Shown: positions 9,516 to 17,968, counted from the stretch's first letter. The stretch: 41,704 nt of DNA from Bdellovibrio sp. (GCA_020720455.1 DYOQ01000004.1:1-41704); one strand, 5' to 3'. Notes: generated from the sequence alone by a model not told the origin. Program-made: numbers and translations.

Positions 9516-10060
9516 GAGCAATATTTTTGTTTTTTCTGTCAATTGTTAGCGTATCAGTTATTGCTAGTGATTTATCAAAGTTAAAAAAAGAGTGTCTCCA
9601 AGGAAATCTTGCTTCTTGTGTAAAGAAAGAGGCGATTCTTAATGGTGTTGGAAGTGATGGAGAGCTAAATCAGGTGATTGGTGAGGTTAAAAGCACAGAA
9701 GAAGAGAGAATGAAACAGTACCGTTTAGATTGTGATGCAAATGTCTGGATCAGTTGTCATAATTTAGCGGTTAAATATGACAAGTTAAATGAGAGAGAAA
9801 AATCGATAGAGCTTTATAATAAAGCCTGTTTTTCTGGATCGGTTCTGGATAGTTGTTATAACCTTGGAGTTATATTTAATAAAACAAAGAGCAAAAAAGA
9901 GGCAAAAAATGCCTTTAAAAAGGCGTGTCAGTTAGACCATTTTGTAGCTTGTTATAATCTTGGTATACTTGAGTTTGATACTGGTAATAAGGGTGTTGCT
10001 GGTAAATTATTCAAGAAGGCGTGCAATGGAAAAGTCTCTCAGGCTTGTCAGAAAATTTAA
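9512..10060 (+). CDS. exported cysteine-rich Sel1/Hcp-like repeat protein
   Basis: A GTG start overlaps the malG stop by four bases and follows a strong AGGAGGAG (9497-9504). A signal peptide ends near SVIAS. The rest is a chain of helix-turn-helix repeats, each with a paired cysteine: CLQGNLASC, CDANVWISC, CFSGSVLDSC, CQLDHFVAC and CNGKVSQAC. The last three are followed or preceded by FKKA and YNLG patterns. This spacing is that of Sel1-like and Helicobacter Hcp repeats, in which the two cysteines form a disulfide across each repeat, fitting an oxidising periplasm. Such proteins usually act as protein-binding scaffolds. Why one sits in a maltodextrin operon is unknown. The family call is firm, the role is not. 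Confidence 0.8.
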   Translation: MRAIFLFFLSIVSVSVIASDLSKLKKECLQGNLASCVKKEAILNGVGSDGELNQVIGEVKSTEEERMKQYRLDCDANVWISCHNLAVKYDKLNEREKSIELYNKACFSGSVLDSCYNLGVIFNKTKSKKEAKNAFKKACQLDHFVACYNLGILEFDTGNKGVAGKLFKKACNGKVSQACQKI

Positions 10061-10847
10061 ATGGGTAGTCTTTGTAGGATTATATTTTTTATCGAACACT
10101 GTTTTTGCAGAGTTTTGTTACCACAAACATTATATTGTTAGCGATTTTGATGACACTATCAAAACGTATCACTCTAAAAGTTTAATGAGTAAGCTTTATT
10201 ATGCACTTTGGAAAACGGATATCAATGCTGGCTTTGCTACTCTTATAAATGGAATGGCGAATGGTTCGATTGCAAAAGGTGAAGAACGAAAAGATTGTAC
10301 TAACGAGATGTTTACCGTGCTAAGTGCTTCTGGAAAAGTTTTGAAAAGTTCGGTTGTAGAATTGCTAGAAAAAAACAGATTTGTTAACAATGAAGTTATT
10401 CTTAAGCCTGTTGGACTAAAAACGTTTGATTATAAGCTAAATTACTTGTACCAGCTTGTCACAAGGGTGAACAACCCTTTTATTTTAATTGGTGATGACA
10501 CAAGTTTTGATCCCTCCGTATATCGTAAGTTTTCACTAATGGGTTTTGATGTTCTTGCGACTTATATTCATAATGTAAAGAATGTGAGTGTATACCCAGA
10601 TCAGAAGGTTTACCTTACAGCGTTTGATATTGCGGTGAGTGAATATAGCGAAGGAAGATTGGGTGTGGATGTTGTTTTAGCAGTAGGAAGAGAGGTCTTG
10701 GAGGCAAATGATGATTTGGTAATTCCTCCATACGGTTACTGTCCAACAGATGCATATAAAAAGCAGTTAGAGTTACCAGCAAAAATTGCAGAGCTAAGAG
10801 AAGAGATTGGCAAAAAAATATCGGCCATTTGTAAAAAGAGAAATTAG
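10026..10847 (+). CDS. exported App1/DUF2183-like HAD phosphatase
   Basis: The frame is open further upstream, but the ATG at 10026 is chosen because it gives a clean signal peptide (KWVVFVGLYFLSNTVFA). It overlaps the previous gene by 35 bases. Motif I of HAD phosphatases is VSDFDDTIKT (Asp40, Asp42). Near residue 156 the protein reads LIGDDTSFDPSVYRKF, which resembles the LIGDSGQxDPEIY block of the App1 phosphatidate phosphatase catalytic domain. A lipid or other periplasmic phosphoester substrate is therefore possible, but not shown. The gene is the last of the operon, and its stop overlaps that of the convergent response regulator gene. Confidence 0.7.
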   Translation: MEKSLRLVRKFKWVVFVGLYFLSNTVFAEFCYHKHYIVSDFDDTIKTYHSKSLMSKLYYALWKTDINAGFATLINGMANGSIAKGEERKDCTNEMFTVLSASGKVLKSSVVELLEKNRFVNNEVILKPVGLKTFDYKLNYLYQLVTRVNNPFILIGDDTSFDPSVYRKFSLMGFDVLATYIHNVKNVSVYPDQKVYLTAFDIAVSEYSEGRLGVDVVLAVGREVLEANDDLVIPPYGYCPTDAYKKQLELPAKIAELREEIGKKISAICKKRN

Positions 10848-11245
10848 TTAAGAATCCTTGCCATCTCTTTTACAAGAGTCTGTTGAGTGAATGGCTTTAA
10901 TAGAATGTATTTGATTCCGATATCTCTTGCCTCAAGAATAAAATTTTTATCACTCATTCCAGAAATAAGAAGAAAAGGGATTTTTACAGCTTCTCCACCT
11001 CTATCTTTTAAGGATTGAAATACGGAGACCCCTGTCATCCCAGGCATATCGTAGTCGCACATAATAAATTGAGGGAGGCTTAGTCCATCTTTAAGTTGAG
11101 CATCAATGTACTCGATAGCATCTTTACCATTTGGTGACATTTTGATGGTTTTAAATCCGATATTTTGCAAAATCAGGTGCAATGTTTGTCTGATCTCTGC
11201 ATCATCGTCAATAACGAGAATTCTTAGAGATGATGAAATTGCCAT
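10844..11245 (-). CDS. single-domain response regulator (receiver only)
   Basis: This 133-residue protein is a complete CheY-type receiver with no output domain. The acidic pocket is Asp13-Asp14, the phospho-acceptor is Asp64 in CDYDMPGMTG, the switch Ser lies in LLISG, and the conserved Lys is in LLKPF. It must act through protein partners after phosphorylation by a kinase that is not encoded here. GGAG sits eight bases before the ATG, and an extended -10 element lies upstream. The 3' end overlaps the convergent phosphatase gene by four bases. Confidence 0.92.
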   Translation of the reverse strand: MAISSSLRILVIDDDAEIRQTLHLILQNIGFKTIKMSPNGKDAIEYIDAQLKDGLSLPQFIMCDYDMPGMTGVSVFQSLKDRGGEAVKIPFLLISGMSDKNFILEARDIGIKYILLKPFTQQTLVKEMARILN

Positions 11246-11279
11246 TGTCGCTACTCCAAAGAAAGATTGTCTTTAAATT

Positions 11280-11288
11280 ATTGTAACA
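11280..11288 (-). promoter_or_regulatory. extended -10 promoter element of the response regulator gene
   Basis: On the minus strand the sequence reads TGTTACAAT, an extended -10 (TGn plus TACAAT), about 35 bases before the ATG. A convincing -35 hexamer is not visible, as is usual for extended -10 promoters. An AT palindrome (11290-11305) sits directly upstream. Confidence 0.45.
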
Positions 11289-11328
11289 GATTTTTTTAAA
11301 AAAATAGAACAAATAATAATCTAGTTTA

Positions 11329-13374
11329 CTATATGGAATCGATCAGGTTTTGAAAAAAACTACTCTTGTAATCTTCCGCCTCTTCGTCGCTCATGTGGCC
11401 AAAGGTGGTGCAATTTTCTACTTTGAAAAATTTATTATCGATATCGTGTAGAAACCGCGATCTGTGGCGTGGAACGTCCTTTCCAAAAATTTTTCTTTCT
11501 TTCGCATATGTCATGTAGAGCTCTTTTTTTGCTCTAGTTATTCCAACGTAAAATAGCCTCCTTTCTTCACTGATATCGCTACCTTCATGGAGAGTTTTTT
11601 TGTGCGGAAGAAAATCTTCTTCTACACCAAGAATAAATACAGTGTTAAACTCAAGTCCTTTTGATGAGTGAAGGCTCATTAAGCATAATTCATCACGAGG
11701 TTCTTCGTTTTCAAGACTATCTTGTTTATCTTGTGAGTCTTGAAGCAAGATTTTTTCTATGAAGTTTCTTAATGAATCATCTCCTTGGCAGTAGTTTGAA
11801 AATCTAGTCGCCGAATCGATAAACATCAGAACATCTTTTTTTCTGGCATCAACCTGTTTTGGATTATCATAGGATTTTTCTATGAACTCCATGTAGGAGA
11901 GATCTTCAATTAATGAAGATATTGTTGATGATAACTTTTCTGTTTCAAAAAGTTTTCTATATTTTCCAATGAGTGTAGTAAAATGTTTTATTTTTTCTAC
12001 GCCTGTTGGAGATAGTTCAGGATATTTTACGAAACAGTCAAAAAGGGTCTCTTTTTTTTCTGCTGAGATATCTAAAAATTTTTGAAGGGTGGCCATACCT
12101 ATTCCTCTATTGGGAACATTTAATGCTCGCCTCAGCGCAATCTCATCTCTTTGATTGTTGATTAAATGAAGGTAGGCGATTATATCCTTAACCTCTTTTT
12201 TGTCATAGAATTTTTGGCCACCAATAATTTTATAAGGGATTCTTGATAGTATTAATTGATCTTCTATTGGGGGGGCCTGATTTGCCCCTCGATAGAGAAC
12301 GGCCATATTGCTTAGCTTTTCACCCTCCATTCGTTTCTTGTCGATGGTATCGACTACTACTCCGGCCTCATGGCCACTGTTTGCTGTTAACCATAATTTC
12401 GGAGTAACATTTAAACTTTTTTGGCCACGTAATGTTTTATCAGTTCTTTTTTTATTTTGCCTGATAACTTCATTCGCTAGAGCTAAAATCTCATTCGAGG
12501 ATCTATAGTTGGCCTCAAGTTTTATGATTTTAGTTCCAGGGAACTGTTTTTCAAAACTCAAAATATTTGTAATGTCTGCACCTCTAAAAGAGTAGATCGC
12601 TTGATCATCATCTCCAACAACACAGATGTTGTTATGAGTTGACGTAAGGCCTTGAACTATTTCAAACTGTAGTGGATTAGTATCTTGATATTCGTCAATC
12701 ATTATGTATTGATAAATGTTTGAATATTTTTTAGCGACATCTGGAAACTTTTTAAAAAGCTCATTGGTTAAAAAGAGGATATCATCAAAATCAATTGCAT
12801 TATAAAATTTCAGTTTGTTTTGATAGTATTTATATACGGACTCTGTAGCATGATCGTAACTGCTCTCTCCATCAAAATGTGGTGAGTTTCCAAACGCTTC
12901 TGGAGTGATCGATCTATTTTTTAAAAAACCTATTTTTGCTAAAATGGTTTTCATGTCAAAACTTTTGTCCCCAAATTTAAACTGTTTAAGTGCTTCTCTT
13001 ACAATGGAGATTTGGTCTGATGTATCATAAATATTAAAGCGTCGATTCATTCCAAGGTGGTGAATATCTTGCCGTAAGATTCGTACGGCAAGAGCGTGAA
13101 ACGTTGTGAGTGTCAGCTCTTTGGTTTTTGAAGGTGCAAGAAGAGAGGTCGCCCGCTCTCTCATCTCTTTTGCGGCCTTGTTGGTGAAAGTGACCCCCAA
13201 TATTTTTCTTGAATCTATGTTACAGTTTTGGATCATGTGAGCAATTCTAAAGGTAACTGTTTTTGTTTTACCACTTCCAGCTCCAGCTAGAATGAGAACT
13301 GGCCCTGAAATTGTTTCCGCTCCTCGCCTTTGCGCATCATTTAGCTCGTTTAATGAAAAAATAGTTGGCTCCAT
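11329..13374 (-). CDS. uvrD: ATP-dependent DNA helicase, UvrD/PcrA/Rep family
   Basis: This superfamily 1 3'-5' helicase is used in repair and replication restart. Motif I is AGAGSGKT (30-37), motif Ia TVTFRIAHMI, motif II DEYQDTN (near 227), motif III GDDDQAIYSFRGAD and motif IV EANYRSS. Motif V is near GLEFNTVFILGVEEDFLPH and motif VI is GITRAKKE (near 611). All family motifs are intact. Length (681) is nearer to Rep than to E. coli UvrD (720), and the C-terminal tail is short. No strong Shine-Dalgarno sequence precedes the ATG. The upstream gap is shared with the divergent fumarase promoter. A C7 run (G7 on the plus strand, 12269-12275) encodes part of a proline-containing stretch. Confidence 0.93.
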   Translation of the reverse strand: MEPTIFSLNELNDAQRRGAETISGPVLILAGAGSGKTKTVTFRIAHMIQNCNIDSRKILGVTFTNKAAKEMRERATSLLAPSKTKELTLTTFHALAVRILRQDIHHLGMNRRFNIYDTSDQISIVREALKQFKFGDKSFDMKTILAKIGFLKNRSITPEAFGNSPHFDGESSYDHATESVYKYYQNKLKFYNAIDFDDILFLTNELFKKFPDVAKKYSNIYQYIMIDEYQDTNPLQFEIVQGLTSTHNNICVVGDDDQAIYSFRGADITNILSFEKQFPGTKIIKLEANYRSSNEILALANEVIRQNKKRTDKTLRGQKSLNVTPKLWLTANSGHEAGVVVDTIDKKRMEGEKLSNMAVLYRGANQAPPIEDQLILSRIPYKIIGGQKFYDKKEVKDIIAYLHLINNQRDEIALRRALNVPNRGIGMATLQKFLDISAEKKETLFDCFVKYPELSPTGVEKIKHFTTLIGKYRKLFETEKLSSTISSLIEDLSYMEFIEKSYDNPKQVDARKKDVLMFIDSATRFSNYCQGDDSLRNFIEKILLQDSQDKQDSLENEEPRDELCLMSLHSSKGLEFNTVFILGVEEDFLPHKKTLHEGSDISEERRLFYVGITRAKKELYMTYAKERKIFGKDVPRHRSRFLHDIDNKFFKVENCTTFGHMSDEEAEDYKSSFFQNLIDSI

Positions 13375-13414
13375 TTTTAGTTTGAATAATGAGGATAGTT
13401 GTTTGAAAGAAAGA

Positions 13415-13443
13415 TTGCAAGGAGCAGCTCTTTACGGTATAAA
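13415..13443 (+). promoter_or_regulatory. sigma-70 type promoter of the fumarase-metG operon
   Basis: TTGCAA (13415-13420) and TATAAA (13438-13443) are separated by exactly 17 bases. The predicted start near 13450 leaves a leader of about 57 bases ending with the GGAGGG ribosome binding site (13494-13499) of the first gene. Confidence 0.6.
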
Positions 13444-13506
13444 TTTATTTTCAAAACCAGTGTTTATTCAAAAACTTATGTCATTTTAATATCGGAGGGT
13501 TGGGCA

Positions 13507-14469
13507 ATGGCAGCAAACAAAAAAACAACTAAGAAAAAAGTTATCGCCAAGAAGAAAGCGACAACCAAAAAAAAGGTCACTATCAAAAAAAAACCATCAC
13601 TTTATGATTCTTTATTAGAGCTTGTTAGAGTTACGTCAACGGTACTTCCTGATGATGTAGCACGAGTTCTTTTAAATGCTAGAAAAGCCGAGACAGAGGG
13701 TTCAAGCGCAAGTTACGCTCTTGGAATTATTGCGGATAATATAGAGTTGGCAAAAATTAAATCTTCTCCAATTTGCCAAGATACAGGAACGCTTCTATTT
13801 TTTGTTAATCATCCTGTAGGATTTAAGCAAAGTGAGTTTATCGAGACAGCAAAAAAAGCGGTAGTTAAAGCGACACAGGTCGGTTACTTAAGACAAAACT
13901 CAGTTGATTCTTTAACTGGAGCAAATACAGGAATGAACGTTGGGCCAGGACATCCAAGTTTTCATTTCCATGAACATAAATCGGATAAGGTTGAAATAAG
14001 ACTTGTGTTGAAGGGGGGAGGAAGTGAGAATGTTAGCACTCAATACTCACTACCAAATGTTGAATTAGGGGCCGGAAGAGATCTTGAAGGCGTAAAAAAA
14101 GTTATTCTCGATGGAGTTATAAAAGCACAGGGAAAAGGGTGTGGCCCTGGTATTCTTGGAGTCTGTATCGGAGGCGATAGAGGTGCTGGATATATTAATT
14201 CAAAGGAGCAGTTACTTAGAAAACTTGATGATAAAAATCCAAGTGCAGATTTAAACAAGTTAGAAAATGAGATCGTTGAGATTTCAAATAAATTAGGAAT
14301 TGGGCCGATGGGATTTGGTGGAGCAACAACTCTTATCGGTTGTAAAATAGGAGTTCTAAATAGATTGCCTGCATCTTTCTTTGTCTCAATATCATATATG
14401 TGTTGGGCATCGAGAAGACAGGGCGTAGTTCTTACAAAGAGTGGCGACATAAAAAACTGGTTGTATTAG
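13507..14469 (+). CDS. class I fumarate hydratase, alpha subunit, with lysine-rich N-terminal tail
   Basis: With the next gene this forms the two-subunit, iron-sulfur fumarase (fumarate plus water to malate). The related tartrate dehydratase cannot be fully excluded. The start is fixed by GGAGGG at 13494-13499, seven bases upstream; the longer open frame has no such signal. Three cluster ligands are visible: Cys90 in SPICQDTGT, Cys212 in GKGCGPGILG and Cys279 in LIGCKIG. GIGPMGFGG is conserved too. The first 30 residues are not part of the family: four hexapeptide repeats of the form xxKKKx, with 14 lysines in the first 29 residues, resembling histone H1-like bacterial tails. The catalytic part is of normal length (about 285). 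The beta-subunit gene follows after eight bases. Confidence 0.9.
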   Translation: MAANKKTTKKKVIAKKKATTKKKVTIKKKPSLYDSLLELVRVTSTVLPDDVARVLLNARKAETEGSSASYALGIIADNIELAKIKSSPICQDTGTLLFFVNHPVGFKQSEFIETAKKAVVKATQVGYLRQNSVDSLTGANTGMNVGPGHPSFHFHEHKSDKVEIRLVLKGGGSENVSTQYSLPNVELGAGRDLEGVKKVILDGVIKAQGKGCGPGILGVCIGGDRGAGYINSKEQLLRKLDDKNPSADLNKLENEIVEISNKLGIGPMGFGGATTLIGCKIGVLNRLPASFFVSISYMCWASRRQGVVLTKSGDIKNWLY

Positions 14470-14477
14470 GAGGAGCG

Positions 14478-15047
14478 ATGAAAAGATTGGAGTATCCATT
14501 TACAAAAGAGCAGATAAGAGATCTTAAAGTTGGTGATACTGTTTTAATAACAGGAAAAATGTATACGGGTAGAGATGCTGTTCACAAGAGGCTTCACGAA
14601 GGGACAAAGCCACCTGTTGATTTGAATAATCAGATTATTTATCACTGTGGGCCAGTCGTTGTAAAAAACAGCAAGAATGGAAAATATGAAGTTAAGGCAG
14701 CTGGGCCAACTACTTCTATTCGTGAGGAACCTTACCAGTGGGAAGTTATGAGAGATTATGGCATTTGCGGAGTGATCGGTAAGGGTGGAATGGGAGCAAA
14801 AACATTAAAGGCCTGTCAAGATTATGGATGTGTTTATTTGCACGCAGTAGGTGGTGCCGCTCAAGTTCTTGCGGAAAAAATTGAGTCAGTGGATGGTGTT
14901 TACTGGGAAGATCTTGGATCTCCTGAAGCGATCTGGGAATTAAGTGTTAAAGATTTTCCAGTTGTAGTGACGATGGATTCACATGGAAATTCACTACACG
15001 ATAAAGTTCTTGAGAGCAGCAAGGCGAAGTTAAAAGAGTTTATCTAG
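14478..15047 (+). CDS. class I fumarate hydratase, beta subunit
   Basis: This is the C-terminal half of class I fumarase as a separate chain. Starting at the ATG that follows AGGAGGAG gives 189 residues, the usual size; the longer open frame overlapping the alpha gene is not needed. Diagnostic stretches are VGDTVLITGKMYTGRDAVHKR, AAGPTTSIRE, GVIGKGGMG and DFPVVVTMDSHGNSL. The swivelling domain contributes the substrate-binding arginine in TSIRE. Tight spacing with the alpha subunit and with metG suggests a single transcript. Confidence 0.92.
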   Translation: MKRLEYPFTKEQIRDLKVGDTVLITGKMYTGRDAVHKRLHEGTKPPVDLNNQIIYHCGPVVVKNSKNGKYEVKAAGPTTSIREEPYQWEVMRDYGICGVIGKGGMGAKTLKACQDYGCVYLHAVGGAAQVLAEKIESVDGVYWEDLGSPEAIWELSVKDFPVVVTMDSHGNSLHDKVLESSKAKLKEFI

Positions 15048-15060
15048 TTTTTTGAGGTAG

Positions 15061-16740
15061 ATGGTGAAACATTTAGTAACAGCAGCATTGCCGTATGCAA
15101 ATGGCCAAGTTCATTTTGGCCATATAGCTGGAGCATATCTTCCAGCAGATATTTATGTCAGGCACTTAAGATTAAAAGGACATAACGTTAAGTTTGTCTG
15201 CGGTACAGATGAGCATGGTGTAGCAATTATGCTCTCAGCGAAAAAGCAAGGGCGTGACTATAAGAGCTATGTGGATAACTGGCACAAGAAGCAGAGTGAA
15301 CTTTTTAAGCAGATTGGAATTGAGTTTGATGTTTTTGGGCAAACTTCTGCCAAATATCATGAAGAAGAGGTTTTGATCTGGTTTAAAGAACTTCATGCAA
15401 AAGGGTTTATTGAACCAAGAGATGGCCGCCAGCTTTTTTGTAATGATTGCAAAAATCATCTGCCAGATCGCTTTGTGGAAGGAGTTTGTTACGAGTGTGG
15501 ATATGAAAAGGCCAGAGGTGATGAGTGCCCAAATTGTGGAATTTGGATTGACTCAATTCGTTTGAAAAAACCTGTGTGCATGATTTGTGGTAGTAAAAAT
15601 ATCGAAGAAGTTACAGTGACTCAATACTACTTATTGCTATCAAAAGCTTTTGATCAGTATCGAGAATGGTTTAAAACAAAGAGTCATTGGAGAAAGACGG
15701 TTTATCCTTATGTCGAATCTTTAACAAACAAAGGGCTTATTGATCGTGCGATCTCAAGAGATCTCGATTGGGGAATTGATGTTCCGCTACCTGAAGCTAA
15801 GGGAAAAAAACTCTATGTCTGGTTTGATGCTCCGATTGGTTATGTTAGTAATTTGAAAAAGCTTTTAGAAGATACCAAATCTACGGAACATTATTTAAAA
15901 GATTGGTGGAACAGTAAAGATGTTCGGATTACAAACTTTATTGGCAAAGATAATATAATTTTTCATGCAGTAATTTTCCCGATCATGAGTATGATAGCAG
16001 GACGTGTAAGGACAGTTGATGATCTTCCTGCTAATCAGTTTTTAAATTTAGAGGGTAAGCAGTTTTCTAAATCAAACAACTGGTACGTAGATGCAGAACA
16101 GGCGCTAGCAGATTTTGGCCAAGATGCTATTCGTTATTACTTAACATCAATAATGCCAGAGTCGAGCGATTCAAGTTTTACTTGGGCAAATTTTGCAGAC
16201 AGAGTGAACAATGAATTAGCAAATAACATTGGAAATTTCATAAACCGTTCGATGAAATTTTTTGATAAAAATTGGAAAGATGGTATTAGCTCAAAACTAA
16301 TTTCAGATTTTTCTTCAAGTGAGCATGGTAAGCGAGCAGTCGAACTGATTAAACTAATAGTTGAAAGTTTAGATGGTGTTCACATTAAGAAGGGGATTGA
16401 GACGGTAATGAGTCTTGGTAAAGAGGCCAATAACTATTTTTCTGATAATGAACCGTGGGCAAAAATTAAAGTAGATAATGAGGGTGCTGCTAAAGTTATT
16501 GGCCACTCAGCTTGTTACTCAATTGTTCTTGCAACTATGTTAGAACCGTTCTTACCTCTTTTGTCGGCAAAAATATTTGCACTGTTTGGTAGTGCCGTAT
16601 CTGTAGAGATGAAGAAAAAAATTTATAATGGTGACGTAACTATTTTTGATCACTGGAACGGTAGCTTGAAACTTGTAGAAGTTCCAACTGTTTTAGTTCC
16701 TAAAATTGAGGATGATGTAGCGGCCAGAAAAATCACTTGA
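15061..16740 (+). CDS. metG: methionyl-tRNA synthetase
   Basis: It charges tRNA-Met and initiator tRNA. The HIGH-type signature is HFGH (18-21) and the KMSKS equivalent is KQFSKS (333-338). Between about 127 and 175 are four CxxC knuckles (CNDC, CYEC, CPNC, CMIC), the double zinc arrangement of the E. coli-type enzyme. WFDAPIGY and FIGKDNIIFHAV follow. At 559 residues it stops after the anticodon-binding helical domain and lacks the C-terminal tRNA-binding/dimerisation domain found in E. coli (677), so a monomeric form is likely. GAGGT precedes the ATG, and the gene follows the fumarase beta gene by 13 bases. Confidence 0.95.
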   Translation: MVKHLVTAALPYANGQVHFGHIAGAYLPADIYVRHLRLKGHNVKFVCGTDEHGVAIMLSAKKQGRDYKSYVDNWHKKQSELFKQIGIEFDVFGQTSAKYHEEEVLIWFKELHAKGFIEPRDGRQLFCNDCKNHLPDRFVEGVCYECGYEKARGDECPNCGIWIDSIRLKKPVCMICGSKNIEEVTVTQYYLLLSKAFDQYREWFKTKSHWRKTVYPYVESLTNKGLIDRAISRDLDWGIDVPLPEAKGKKLYVWFDAPIGYVSNLKKLLEDTKSTEHYLKDWWNSKDVRITNFIGKDNIIFHAVIFPIMSMIAGRVRTVDDLPANQFLNLEGKQFSKSNNWYVDAEQALADFGQDAIRYYLTSIMPESSDSSFTWANFADRVNNELANNIGNFINRSMKFFDKNWKDGISSKLISDFSSSEHGKRAVELIKLIVESLDGVHIKKGIETVMSLGKEANNYFSDNEPWAKIKVDNEGAAKVIGHSACYSIVLATMLEPFLPLLSAKIFALFGSAVSVEMKKKIYNGDVTIFDHWNGSLKLVEVPTVLVPKIEDDVAARKIT

Positions 16741-16765
16741 CCTTGATCCCAATTTAGCCGATAAT
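16737..16765 (+). promoter_or_regulatory. strong promoter predicted to give a leaderless mRNA
   Basis: TTGACC (16737-16742) and GATAAT (16760-16765) stand 17 bases apart, close to the sigma-70 consensus. Transcription would begin around 16772-16773, one or two bases before the ATG at 16774. The -35 box overlaps the metG stop codon. GGGAG at 16768-16772 is too near the ATG to serve as a normal ribosome binding site. Confidence 0.6.
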
Positions 16766-16773
16766 ATGGGAGT

Positions 16774-17937
16774 ATGTTCCACAGAATAGTTAACTACTCA
16801 AAATCTAAAAGCTTTTTTCTCTTTGGCGCAAGAGGAACAGGCAAAACATTTTGGATAAAGCAGACTTTTAAACAAAATATATTTATGATAGATCTTTTAA
16901 ATTTAAATTTAGAAGATGAATTTACAAAGAACCCAATGTTATTAGAAGAGAGGCTTCTGGCCCTGAATCCTCTTCCTGATTGGGTTATAATTGATGAAAT
17001 TCAAAAAATCCCTCAACTGCTAGACGTTGTTCATAGGTTGATAGAATCTCATAGATTAAAATTTGTTTTAACTGGTTCTAGTGCTAGGAAATTAAAAAGA
17101 GGGGCCGGGAATTTACTTGCTGGTAGGGCGTTTATCAACAAACTATTTCCACTTACTTATTTAGAGCTAAAAGAGAGTTTTGTTTTAGATGATTATCTTA
17201 ATTTTGGAGGATTGCCTGAGATTTACAAATTAAACAATGAGGACCGCCAAGAATTTTTAAGGTCATATAGTTTAACCTACCTCAAAGAGGAGATTCAAAC
17301 TGAACAGTTAATTCGCAACATTCCTCCATTTCGTAAGTTTTTAGAAATAGCAGCACAAACTAATGGCCAGATTTTAAACTATTCCAAGATAGCTAGGGAG
17401 TTAGGCCTTGATCACAAGACAGTTCAAAACTATTATCAAATTTTAGAAGAGACATTAGTAGGATTTTTTTTACCGTCTTGGCACAAGTCAGTTAGAAAAC
17501 AGCAAATTTCCTCTCCAAGGTTTTATCTTTTTGACTTGGGAGTAAAGCGTGCCTTGGAAAACAGTTTAACTATCCCCTTAAATTCAAAATCGGCCGATTA
17601 TGGTTATGCTTATGAACATTTTATTATTTTACAAATTATCTATTTATCTAACTATTATAAAAATGACTGGAGTTTTTATTATTTAAAAACCAAGGATGGA
17701 CAGGAGATAGATCTTATAATTGAACGACCAGGCCTACCTACGATTTTTTTAGAAATAAAATCTTCAACTCAAGTTTCAGATGAGAAACTAAAACCACTTA
17801 TTCAGCTTTCTCATGGGCAAGCTAATGTTGAAGCGTTCTGTTTTTGCCAAGAGGCCCAAAAGCGTATTCACAACTCAGTTAAAATTTTTCCGTGGCAAGA
17901 GGGAATCAAATCTATTTTTGCCGAAAAGTTTTCTTGA
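16774..17937 (+). CDS. AAA_14/DUF4143 family ATPase
   Basis: This is a widespread bacterial and archaeal P-loop family of unsettled function. Walker A is GARGTGKT (18-25) and Walker B is WVIIDEIQ (Asp74, Glu75). The sensor region TGSSARKLKRGAGNLLAGR follows, then a winged-helix-like stretch near GLDHKTVQNYYQILEE. The C-terminal DUF4143 part contains FYLFDLGVKRAL and then an EIDLIIE ... LEIKSS pattern that resembles the PD-(D/E)XK nuclease core. Length (387) is typical. It has its own promoter and is unrelated to its neighbours, as is usual for this mobile-looking family. The ATPase call is firm; any link to nuclease or toxin activity is conjecture. Confidence 0.88.
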   Translation: MFHRIVNYSKSKSFFLFGARGTGKTFWIKQTFKQNIFMIDLLNLNLEDEFTKNPMLLEERLLALNPLPDWVIIDEIQKIPQLLDVVHRLIESHRLKFVLTGSSARKLKRGAGNLLAGRAFINKLFPLTYLELKESFVLDDYLNFGGLPEIYKLNNEDRQEFLRSYSLTYLKEEIQTEQLIRNIPPFRKFLEIAAQTNGQILNYSKIARELGLDHKTVQNYYQILEETLVGFFLPSWHKSVRKQQISSPRFYLFDLGVKRALENSLTIPLNSKSADYGYAYEHFIILQIIYLSNYYKNDWSFYYLKTKDGQEIDLIIERPGLPTIFLEIKSSTQVSDEKLKPLIQLSHGQANVEAFCFCQEAQKRIHNSVKIFPWQEGIKSIFAEKFS

Positions 17938-17968
17938 ATTATTTAGCTATTGCTGTATTGATATAAGT

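Noticed and set aside
11290-11305. AT palindrome ATTTTTTTAAAAAAAT as a terminator for the helicase gene
   Set aside because: The helicase gene is on the minus strand with its 3' end at 11329, so the position fits, but a pure A/T stem is too weak to call; it also adjoins the response regulator promoter.
12269-12275. G7 run in the helicase gene as a phase-variation switch
   Set aside because: The frame is intact and the gene is likely needed; similar runs occur elsewhere in coding DNA.
14040-14450. Open frame opposite the fumarase alpha gene
   Set aside because: It is antisense to a clear enzyme with cluster cysteines and a strong ribosome binding site; no own signal or family features.
16774-17937. 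DUF4143 ATPase as part of a toxin-antitoxin or defence pair
   Set aside because: No small partner gene adjoins it; the neighbours are metG and an unrelated rhodanese-like gene on the other strand.
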